A stretch of DNA of 64,000 bases from Paracoccus limosus (GTDB lineage Bacteria; Pseudomonadota; Alphaproteobacteria; Rhodobacterales; Rhodobacteraceae), in NCBI RefSeq assembly GCF_009711185.1, contig NZ_WMIF01000016.1, forward strand, positions 1-64,000, read 5' to 3'. Every line of letters begins with the position of its first letter. Position 1 is the stretch's first letter. The notes under the pieces are model-generated. The model did not search any database. It was not told the origin of the DNA and worked only from the letters and a program-made list of their open reading frames with translations. The position numbers and the translations under genes were made by a program. Positions 11,096 to 18,787 of the stretch are shown in pieces.

Positions 11096-11944
11096 ATGGA
11101 ATGGCGAGGCAGGCGGGGCAGCCGCAACGTCGAGGACCGGCGGGGGATGGGCCGGGCCGGTGCCGGCGGGGTCGGCATCGTCGGCATGCTGGCGATTCTG
11201 GCCGTGGGATATTTCTTTGGCATCGACATCACGCCGATCGTGCAGGGAATCGATGGCGGCAGCCAAAGCGGGCAAAGCCGCGAGCTGACGCAGGAGGAAA
11301 AGGAATCGGGGCAATTCGTCTCGGTCGTGCTGGCCGATACCGAGGAGGTCTGGAGCAGGGTGCTGCCCGAACAGGCCGGGGTGAAATACACCGACCCGCA
11401 GCTGGTGATGTTCTCGGGCGTGGTCAACTCGGCCTGCGGCAGCGCGCAATCGGCGATGGGGCCGTTCTATTGCCCCAATGACCGCAAGGTCTATCTGGAT
11501 ACCGATTTCTTCAAGATCATGTCGCAAAAGATGGGGGCGGGCGGCGATTTCGCCTATGCCTATGTCATCGCGCATGAGGTGGGCCACCATGTCCAGAACC
11601 TTCTGGGCATCCTTGGCCAGACCATGAAGGCGCGCCAGCAGACCGATGAGGTGACGGCCAACCACATCTCGGTCGCGACCGAATTGCAGGCCGATTGCTT
11701 TGCCGGCATCTGGGCGCGGCAGGCCAATGAGCAATTCGGCACCATCCAGCCCGGCGACATCGAAGAGGCGATCAATGCCGCCGCCGCCGTGGGCGACGAC
11801 ACGCTGATGACCAAGGCCGGCCGGGCGCCGATGCCCGATGCCTTTACCCATGGCTCGTCGCGCGACCGCATGACCTGGTTCAAGCGTGGCTTTGACAGCG
11901 GCCAGCTGGCCAATTGCGACACGTTCAAGGCCGCGGGCTTCTGA
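11096..11944 (+). CDS. Neutral zinc metallopeptidase, YpfJ family
   Basis: Protein of 282 residues with one N-terminal membrane helix (about 23-43) and the zinc protease motif HEVGHH at 160-165, in the context AYVIAHEVGHHVQNLLG. Cys114 and Cys126 in the preceding region (NSACGSAQSAMGPFYCPND) are typical of the family, as is the later DCFAGIWA that supplies the third metal ligand. The domain is predicted to face the periplasm. Physiological substrates of YpfJ proteins are not known. The gene is monocistronic, divergent from dedA, and followed by a clear terminator. Confidence 0.9.
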   Translation: MEWRGRRGSRNVEDRRGMGRAGAGGVGIVGMLAILAVGYFFGIDITPIVQGIDGGSQSGQSRELTQEEKESGQFVSVVLADTEEVWSRVLPEQAGVKYTDPQLVMFSGVVNSACGSAQSAMGPFYCPNDRKVYLDTDFFKIMSQKMGAGGDFAYAYVIAHEVGHHVQNLLGILGQTMKARQQTDEVTANHISVATELQADCFAGIWARQANEQFGTIQPGDIEEAINAAAAVGDDTLMTKAGRAPMPDAFTHGSSRDRMTWFKRGFDSGQLANCDTFKAAGF

Positions 11945-11950
11945 CCCGGT

Positions 11951-11971
11951 GGGGGCGCGTCAGGCGCCCCC
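11951..11971 (+). terminator. Rho-independent terminator after the zinc metallopeptidase
   Basis: Perfect 8-bp stem GGGGGCGC / GCGCCCCC with a 5-nt loop, followed by GTTT, seven bases after the stop codon. Confidence 0.7.
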
Positions 11972-11979
11972 GTTTCGGC

Positions 11980-12168
11980 TCAGGGGCGCAGCAGGCGCAT
12001 GCCGCGCGGGCGCTCCATCACCGCCCAGTCGGGCCACCAGCCGAAATGCTGCAGGCCCGCGATGGCCAGCGCCACGGCGACGATCCCCAGCACCAGCACG
12101 ACCCGGCTGGCTTTGGGTGGATTTCTGGCCCAGCGTGACGCTCGGATCAGCCAGATTAGGTTGTTCAT
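11980..12168 (-). CDS. Small single-pass membrane protein, unknown
   Basis: Predicted 62 residues: a basic N terminus (IRASRWARNPPKASR), one hydrophobic helix (about residues 22-40, VVLVLGIVAVALAIAGL) and a short tail rich in Trp, Pro and Arg. The ATG at 12168 is preferred because AAGG lies 9 nt upstream; the ATG at 12177 has no room for a ribosome site. Similar short proteins occur in related genomes as far as I recall, but no function is known. It is divergent from the RatA-like gene and convergent with the metallopeptidase terminator. Confidence 0.65.
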   Translation of the reverse strand: MNNLIWLIRASRWARNPPKASRVVLVLGIVAVALAIAGLQHFGWWPDWAVMERPRGMRLLRP

Positions 12169-12223
12169 CCGCCCCATCCTTTGCTAGGGAACGCCGAAAC
12201 GGAATCCGCCCCGGAACAGCTCT

Positions 12224-12688
12224 TTGCCTCAGCATAGCGACAGCCGCATCCTGCCCTATACCGCCGACCAGATGTATGCCCTGGTCGCCGATGTCGAAAG
12301 ATACCCCGAGTTCCTGCCATGGAACAGCGCCGCCCGCATCCGCGCGCGCCGGCCCGGTCCCGAAGGCAGCGAGGTGATCGAAGCCGATCTGGTCATCAGC
12401 TTCAAGGTGTTTCGCGAACGCTTCGGCTCGCGCGTAACGCTGTGGCCGCAGCGCAAGCGCATCGACACCGAATATCTGGACGGGCCGTTCAAATACCTCA
12501 AAAGCGGCTGGACCTTTGCCGATCTGCCGGCGCAGGACGGCAAGCCTGCCTGCAAGGTCGAGTTCTTCGTCGATTTCGAATTCCGCAACGCCATCCTTGG
12601 CAAGGTGATCGGCGTCGTCTTTGGCGAGGCGATGACGCGCATCGTGCGCGCCTTTCAGGACCGGGCCCGCGCGCTTTACGGCTCCTGA
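12224..12688 (+). CDS. ratA: RatA/COQ10-like START-domain protein
   Basis: Protein of 154 residues covering one polyketide cyclase/START domain. The signature YTADQMYALVADVERYPEFLP near the N terminus is typical of the COQ10/RatA group. In eukaryotes COQ10 binds ubiquinone for respiration. In E. coli RatA was reported to inhibit 70S assembly, but most bacterial members are better regarded as quinone-binding proteins, so the toxin label should not be taken as a function. The start is TTG at 12224. The last 13 bp overlap the 3' end of the convergent sulfotransferase-like gene. Confidence 0.85.
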   Translation: MPQHSDSRILPYTADQMYALVADVERYPEFLPWNSAARIRARRPGPEGSEVIEADLVISFKVFRERFGSRVTLWPQRKRIDTEYLDGPFKYLKSGWTFADLPAQDGKPACKVEFFVDFEFRNAILGKVIGVVFGEAMTRIVRAFQDRARALYGS

Positions 12689-13287
12689 CGCGCGCCCTGC
12701 CACAGCGCATGTTCGTCCGACAGCGCGGCGCGCAGCCGCGCCTCGGCCTGAGGCGCCAGATCGGTCGCTGCCGCGGGCGAGACATTGGCGCGGGGCAGGG
12801 TGATCGGCTGCCCCAGACGTGCGGACAGGAAATCGACCAGCGCCGGCAGCGCCTCATAGCGGAAAAGGTGATCGACGGCGAATTCGCCGGCATTGTTCTG
12901 CATGAATTCCGATTGCCGGCCCAGCCGGGCGTGGGCCGGCCGCCGGCCCGGCGTCAGATAATCGGTGACGAAGCGTTCAAAGCTGATCGCGGCTGTGCTG
13001 TTGGGCTGGCCGATCAGCTCGTCGCGGGCGCGAAAGCGATACCAGCTGCGCAGCCAATCCAGCGGCTCGCGGATCACGGCCACGGTCTCGAAGGGCGCGC
13101 CGCCCAGCGGCTGCAACAGCGGCTGGATGCGGTTCTGATATTGCCGCAGGTTCAGGTGCTTGATTTCGGGCCGGCCGCGAAAGGCGATCTCGGCCCGCTC
13201 GGACAGCGCCTGCTCCAGCGCGGTGGTGCCGGTCTTGGGCACCGACAGCAGGACGATCCGTGGCTTGAGAAAGATCAGCATGGACAA
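12676..13287 (-). CDS. Sulfotransferase-like family protein
   Basis: Protein of 203 residues. The N terminus PRIVLLSVPKTGTTALEQAL contains the phosphosulfate-binding loop (PKTGTT) of PAPS-dependent sulfotransferases, and the later VIREPLDWLRSWYRFR matches the second (3'-phosphate) motif. It is shorter than typical 250-300-residue sulfotransferases but the core is present. The acceptor is unknown; family members in related bacteria modify glycans or lipids. A second ATG two codons in is also possible. It is convergent with and overlaps the RatA-like gene by 13 bp. Confidence 0.75.
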   Translation of the reverse strand: MSMLIFLKPRIVLLSVPKTGTTALEQALSERAEIAFRGRPEIKHLNLRQYQNRIQPLLQPLGGAPFETVAVIREPLDWLRSWYRFRARDELIGQPNSTAAISFERFVTDYLTPGRRPAHARLGRQSEFMQNNAGEFAVDHLFRYEALPALVDFLSARLGQPITLPRANVSPAAATDLAPQAEARLRAALSDEHALWQGARQEP

Positions 13288-13361
13288 CCCGTGGTCGAAA
13301 GCATCCCTGCGGATTAACCGGCAAGGCGCGGGCTGGCAAGGTCGTCGGGTCGCAATGGGCA

Positions 13362-13383
13362 GCGGGCCGCAGATCCGGCCCGC
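13362..13383 (-). terminator. Hairpin after gdhA, possible terminator
   Basis: Inverted repeat GCGGGCC / GGCCCGC with an 8-nt loop, lying between the gdhA stop and the start of the sulfotransferase-like gene. On the minus strand no U-run follows; on the plus strand CGCGTTTTG follows. The direction is therefore uncertain. Confidence 0.35.
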
Positions 13384-13394
13384 CGCGTTTTGCT

Positions 13395-14771
<1,377 letters not shown>

Positions 14772-14829
14772 TTAAAAAGTCGGATTTGCGCATAGCCCAA
14801 TGTTTCGGCAATTTGAATGGGTGTTTGGC

Positions 14830-14855
14830 GAATTTTGGGCAGTTTGCCAAAATTC
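14830..14855. promoter_or_regulatory. Palindrome upstream of gdhA, candidate operator
   Basis: Perfect 9-bp arms GAATTTTGG / CCAAAATTC separated by 8 nt, about 75-100 bp upstream of the gdhA start. Neighbouring sequence repeats the elements TTGGC/GCCAA and GAATT several times. A weak promoter (TTCAAA, 17 nt, TATGCG on the minus strand) can be read between the palindrome and the gene. The regulator is unknown. Confidence 0.55.
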
Positions 14856-14896
14856 TTGCCGAATTGGCGGGCAGGCCGCCCCCCGGCGCAGGTCAA

Positions 14897-14924
14897 GGGC
14901 CGGCCCGGTTGCTCCGGCCGGCCC
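14897..14924 (-). terminator. Terminator hairpin after ccr
   Basis: Perfect 9-bp inverted repeat GGGCCGGCC / GGCCGGCCC with a 10-nt loop just downstream of the ccr stop codon. Only a short TT follows on the minus strand, so termination strength is uncertain. Confidence 0.5.
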
Positions 14925-14932
14925 GTCATGGT

Positions 14933-16222
14933 TCAGCGCCGCCCTGCCTCCAGAGCGTCCTCGAAGGTGCGCAGCCCGGTGACCGGCGACTGCACCAGCA
15001 CCGCCATGTTGCCGGGCTTGTGCTGGTTGCGCAGCATCTTCAGATGCGCGGCCGGGATCTCGGCCCAGGGGAAGACTTCGGACATGCAGGGGTCGATCCG
15101 GCGCTCCAGCATCAGTTTGTTGGCTGCCGACGCCTGTTTCAGATGCGCGAAATGGCTGCCTTGCAGGCGCTTCTGGTGCATCCACATGTAGCGCACGTCA
15201 AAGGTGCAGTTGAAACCCGAGGTGCCGGCGCAGATCACCACCATGCCGCCCTTTTTGCAGACCAGCGTCGAGACCGGGAAGGTCGCCTCGCCGGGATGCT
15301 CAAAGACGATGTCGACGTTGTTGCCCTTGCCGGTGATGTCCCAGATCGCCTTGCCGAACTTGCGCGCCTCGGTGAACCAGTCCTTGTATTCGGGCGTGTT
15401 CACCGTGGGCAGTTGCCCCCAGCACTTGAAGTCCTTGCGGTTGATGACGCCCTTGGCGCCCAGCGACATGACGAATTCGCGCTTGTCCTCTTCCGAGATG
15501 ACGCCGATGGCATTGGCGCCGGCAGCGTTGATCAGCTGGATCGCGAACGAGCCAAGCCCGCCCGAGGCGCCCCAGACCAACACGTTCATGCCCGGTTTCA
15601 GCTCATGCGGCTCATGGCCGAACAGCATCCGGTAGGCGGTGGCCAGCGTCAGCGTGTAGCAGGCCGATTCCTCCCAGGTCAGATGCTTGGGCCGCTTCAT
15701 CAGTTGCTGCGCCTGCACGCGGGTGAATTGCGCGAACGATCCGTCCGGCGTCTCATAGCCCCAGATGCGCTGGCTGGGCGAGAACATCGGATCGCCGCCG
15801 TTGCATTCCTCGTCATTGCCGTCGTCCTGATTGCAATGGACCACGACCTCGTCGCCGACCTTCCAGTTCTTGACCTTGTCACCGACCGCCCAGACGATGC
15901 CCGAGGCATCCGAGCCCGCAATGTGATAGGGCGCGCCATGGCCGTCAAACGGGCTGATCGGAACGCCCAGACCGGCCCAGATGCCGTTGTAGTTGACGCC
16001 CGCCGCCATCACCAGAACCAGCACCTCGTTGCTGTCGATGCTGGGGGTTTCGACGACTTCGACCTGCATGGCCTTGTCGGGCTCGCCATGGCGCTCGCGG
16101 CGAATGGCCCAAGCATACATCGAGCGGGGCACATAGCCCAGAGGCGGCATTTCGCCGACCTCGTAAAGATCCTTTTGCGGCGCATCGTAAGGTGCGATCG
16201 TCGTCGGTGCGTCGAGGGCCAT
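14933..16222 (-). CDS. ccr: Crotonyl-CoA carboxylase/reductase
   Basis: Protein of 429 residues that reductively carboxylates crotonyl-CoA with CO2 and NADPH to ethylmalonyl-CoA, the key step of the ethylmalonyl-CoA pathway for acetate assimilation. It belongs to the medium-chain dehydrogenase fold: a GroES-like start (VMAAGVNYNGIWAGLG), the nucleotide motif WGASGGLGSFAIQL, and Ccr-specific stretches such as HCNQDDGNDEECNGGDPMFS and FEHPGEATFPVS. ATG at 16222 follows AGGAG at good spacing. The pathway partner ecm lies 2.6 kb away, and the divergent intergenic region carries several repeats that may bind a regulator. Confidence 0.96.
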   Translation of the reverse strand: MALDAPTTIAPYDAPQKDLYEVGEMPPLGYVPRSMYAWAIRRERHGEPDKAMQVEVVETPSIDSNEVLVLVMAAGVNYNGIWAGLGVPISPFDGHGAPYHIAGSDASGIVWAVGDKVKNWKVGDEVVVHCNQDDGNDEECNGGDPMFSPSQRIWGYETPDGSFAQFTRVQAQQLMKRPKHLTWEESACYTLTLATAYRMLFGHEPHELKPGMNVLVWGASGGLGSFAIQLINAAGANAIGVISEEDKREFVMSLGAKGVINRKDFKCWGQLPTVNTPEYKDWFTEARKFGKAIWDITGKGNNVDIVFEHPGEATFPVSTLVCKKGGMVVICAGTSGFNCTFDVRYMWMHQKRLQGSHFAHLKQASAANKLMLERRIDPCMSEVFPWAEIPAAHLKMLRNQHKPGNMAVLVQSPVTGLRTFEDALEAGRR

Positions 16223-16287
16223 CTGCTTCTCCTGCATTGCCGCGCCGCAGAATCGGCCCGGCCATTGCGGTATAGCTAGCGGTGCTC

Positions 16288-16327
16288 GCGCAACATTGCA
16301 ACCGTTTGCGACGGTAAATGCGCAACA
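16288..16327. promoter_or_regulatory. Repeat cluster upstream of ccr
   Basis: Two copies of GCGCAACA (16288-16295 and 16320-16327) flank TTGCAA (16296-16301), TTTGCGA (16305-16311) and the inverted repeat ACCGT/ACGGT around 16302-16316. TTTGCAAA-type half sites are known for ScfR/RamB-family acyl-CoA regulators in this group. The match here is partial, so the assignment is inference. Confidence 0.45.
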
Positions 16328-16400
16328 ATATGACCAAAGGTCAGGGTTTCGGCGGGCTTCTAGCTGCGATGCAGCACAGGGTCTGGCGGTAACTCTTTTG

Positions 16401-16414
16401 AAATGCGGCGATTT
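16401..16414 (+). promoter_or_regulatory. 14-bp motif shared with the ecm promoter region
   Basis: AAATGCGGCGATTT lies between the divergent ccr and acyltransferase genes and recurs exactly at 18693-18706 upstream of ecm. It is a candidate binding site for a regulator common to the two ethylmalonyl-CoA pathway genes. Confidence 0.5.
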
Positions 16415-16445
16415 CTGATATGTAGAATATGCCTGCCAGCTGCAT

Positions 16446-17564
16446 TTGCGGGCAGTTTCCCCTGTTCCTGTATCGAGTGCGTCTGTGACATCGACAGCTT
16501 TTCCCGCGACAAGCCGCCCGGCGGCCCCGGCCCGTCCGGCCGATCTGCCCATCGAAACCGTTCGCGCCATCGCCATTCTGGTGCTGGTCAGCTTTCACGT
16601 CATTGGCGGGGATGGCGGCGGCGGCGGGCGCGGGCTTGGCGTCACCTATCCGCATCCGCTGCGCTACTATGCCGATCTGCTGGTCGACATCCGCATGCCG
16701 CTCTTTGCCTTCGTCGCAGGCGTCGTCTACGCGCTGAAGCCGGTCGAGCCGGCGCAGCTTGGCCGCTTTCTTCTGGGCAAGCTGCGCCGGCTGGCCGTGC
16801 CCGGCATCACCGTCTTCATGCTGATGGCCGTGGTCATGGGCTCGCGCGAGGGGCGGATCATCACCCATCCCTGGGATGCCTATCTGCATCATTACGCGAT
16901 CTTCTGGTTCCTGCAGGTGATGCTGGTGATCTTTGTCACCTATGGCACGCTCGACATCCTGACGCGGGGCCGGGTCCTGCTGCCCGCGCTGGCGCTGGCC
17001 CTGCTGGCGCTGGCGATGGGCTGGCGCTTTGACGCCACTTTCCTTGCGCTGAACCGCTATACGCATCTGATGGCCTATTTCCTGCTGGGCGTGGCCTTCT
17101 GCCGCTATCAGCCGCTGGTGCAGCGCCGGCGCGGCCTTGTGCTTGCGGTGGCGCTGGCCGCACTGGCGGCGGGGCTTGCGATGAATCTGGCAGTGCTGAA
17201 CCAGACCGGCGCCTTTTCGACCGAGCGGCTGGACCTGCAAAGCCTGCTGCTGGGTAGCGGCACCAGCGTCGCGGCCTTTCTGCTGCTGCCGTCGCTGCGC
17301 TGGCTGTCCTGGCTGGGGGCCTATTCGCTGACCATCTATCTTTACCACATCCTGTTCACCTCGACGGCGCGGCGGGTGCTGTTCTCGGCCGGCATCGATT
17401 CGCCATGGGCGCATGTGCTGATCGGCACGGCGCTGGGCATCAGCCTGCCGATCGCGCTGCATCTGCTCAGCAACCGCTTCCGGCTCAGCCGCCTGCTGGT
17501 GCTGGGGCTGCGCGACCGCAATGCGGGCCAACGCCGCGCGGCCGGGGCCATGGCCACCGCCTAG
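16446..17564 (+). CDS. Acyltransferase 3 family membrane protein
   Basis: Membrane protein of up to 372 residues with about ten hydrophobic helices. The N-terminal helix with a conserved His (AIAILVLVSFHVIGG) and the arginine-containing IRMPLFAFVAG segment are marks of the acyltransferase-3 family, which O-acylates surface sugars, peptidoglycan or lipids. The start is unclear: TTG at 16446 and GTG at 16485 are both in frame, without a strong ribosome site. The gene lies between ccr and ecm but no link to that pathway is evident. It is convergent with the alpha/beta hydrolase, 11 bp away. Confidence 0.8.
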   Translation: MRAVSPVPVSSASVTSTAFPATSRPAAPARPADLPIETVRAIAILVLVSFHVIGGDGGGGGRGLGVTYPHPLRYYADLLVDIRMPLFAFVAGVVYALKPVEPAQLGRFLLGKLRRLAVPGITVFMLMAVVMGSREGRIITHPWDAYLHHYAIFWFLQVMLVIFVTYGTLDILTRGRVLLPALALALLALAMGWRFDATFLALNRYTHLMAYFLLGVAFCRYQPLVQRRRGLVLAVALAALAAGLAMNLAVLNQTGAFSTERLDLQSLLLGSGTSVAAFLLLPSLRWLSWLGAYSLTIYLYHILFTSTARRVLFSAGIDSPWAHVLIGTALGISLPIALHLLSNRFRLSRLLVLGLRDRNAGQRRAAGAMATA

Positions 17565-17575
17565 GGGCGCGCCGT

Positions 17576-18466
17576 TCAGCTTCTGGTCGCGCCCAGATGG
17601 CGCGACAGGAACGCCGCCAGCTGCTCCATCAGCGCCGGGCTGCCAAAGGCGCGGGTGCCATGCCCTTCGCCCTGCAACAGCGCAAAGTCGATCTCGGCCG
17701 AGGGGTCGGCGCGGTGCCATGCCTTGCGCAGCCGCTCGGCCTGACCGGCCGAGACGATGCTGTCGGCGGTGCCATGCCGGATCATCAGCGGCGGCAGGCG
17801 CAGCCCGTCCAGCCCCGCCAGCCTGCCGACCGGGCCCATGGCGGTGGCCTCGCTGCGGCGCTGGCCGACGGCATAGCCGATCAGCAGCGATTCGACGCTG
17901 CCCGGGTCATCGGCGGGCGGGCGCTGAAAGCGGATGCCAAGGCTGGCCATGTCGGCATCCATGCTGCCGAAATCCATCGGCCCATAGAAATCCACCACCG
18001 CCGCCAGAGGATGACCGCTTTCCACCATGCTCAGCGCCGCCGAAACCGCCATGAACGCCCCGGCCGACCGCCCGCCGATGGCCAGCCGCCCCGGCACCAG
18101 TCCCAGCTCGGCGGCGTGGGCCTGCAGAAAACCCGCCGCGTTCAGCACGTCCTCTTGTTGCGCCGGCCAGCGCGCCTGATTCGACAGCCGGTAGTTCATC
18201 CGCACCACGGCGATGCCCGCCTCCAGCAGCCGCTGCGGCACCGGCAGTTGCCGCTTGTCGCCGGTCAGGAAGCCGCCGCCATGGATGTCCAGCAGCGCCG
18301 GAAACGGGCCCGCGCCTTCGGGGCGGTGAATGTCCAGCAGGTTGCGTGGCGAATGATCGGAATAGGCCATTTCGATCAGCTGCGCCTTGGCCAGTCCGGC
18401 CTGCGCCAAAGCCGTCGCCGGAATCGATCCGGCCAGAACCGCAAGCATCCTGCGGCGGGTCAGCAT
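17576..18466 (-). CDS. Alpha/beta hydrolase (esterase-like), exported
   Basis: Protein of 296 residues. The N terminus MLTRRRMLAVLAGSIPATALAQA resembles a twin-arginine or Sec signal, so export is likely. The hydrolase core shows the oxyanion loop DIHGGGFLTGDK and the nucleophile elbow IGGRSAGAF (GxSxG); the later RHGTADSIVSAGQ and GEGHGTRAF supply the likely Asp and His. This matches the BD-FAE/esterase-lipase group, cleaving small carboxyl or acetyl esters. The true substrate is unknown. Its upstream region is shared with the divergent ecm gene. Confidence 0.82.
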   Translation of the reverse strand: MLTRRRMLAVLAGSIPATALAQAGLAKAQLIEMAYSDHSPRNLLDIHRPEGAGPFPALLDIHGGGFLTGDKRQLPVPQRLLEAGIAVVRMNYRLSNQARWPAQQEDVLNAAGFLQAHAAELGLVPGRLAIGGRSAGAFMAVSAALSMVESGHPLAAVVDFYGPMDFGSMDADMASLGIRFQRPPADDPGSVESLLIGYAVGQRRSEATAMGPVGRLAGLDGLRLPPLMIRHGTADSIVSAGQAERLRKAWHRADPSAEIDFALLQGEGHGTRAFGSPALMEQLAAFLSRHLGATRS

Positions 18467-18787
18467 CCTGGTCTCCTGCCCCTGCGTTCGATTGCGCTCA
18501 GGCTAACATTCCTGACGCCAGCCGCAACCGCGCCGCAGCGCGGCACGGGGCAAGGCAGCCGGGGAATTGCCGGCAAAACCGGCGCCGTGCGTGGAGTTGC
18601 ATGACCAAAGGGCAGGGCCAGAGCGTCGCCCGGCGACCGGCCGCACACCGACGCCAGACCCGCCGCAGCCGCAGATCACCCCATCGCCGCGCAAATGCGG
18701 CGATTTTCTGCAATGCGGCGAATTGACGGCGCATCATTGTTACGATACCGCTATTCATGTCGTAATAATCTTGCGAAGGGACTGGCC
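18467..18787. promoter_or_regulatory. Intergenic region between the alpha/beta hydrolase and ecm, with operators
   Basis: This 321-bp gap holds no gene. Near ecm it carries a 7-bp-arm palindrome TCGCCGC-N6-GCGGCGA (18684-18703), a second half site GCGGCGA (18715-18721) exactly 18 bp on, and a TTGACG at 18723-18728 that could be a -35 element. Inverted repeat TTACGA/TCGTAA occupies 18740-18765. The 14-mer AAATGCGGCGATTT (18693-18706) is shared with the ccr side. Ribosome site AAGGGA precedes the GTG start of ecm. Confidence 0.55.

Noticed and set aside
12224-12688. Toxin-antitoxin system based on the RatA name
   Set aside because: No antitoxin partner adjacent; the domain is a COQ10/START fold more likely to bind quinone.
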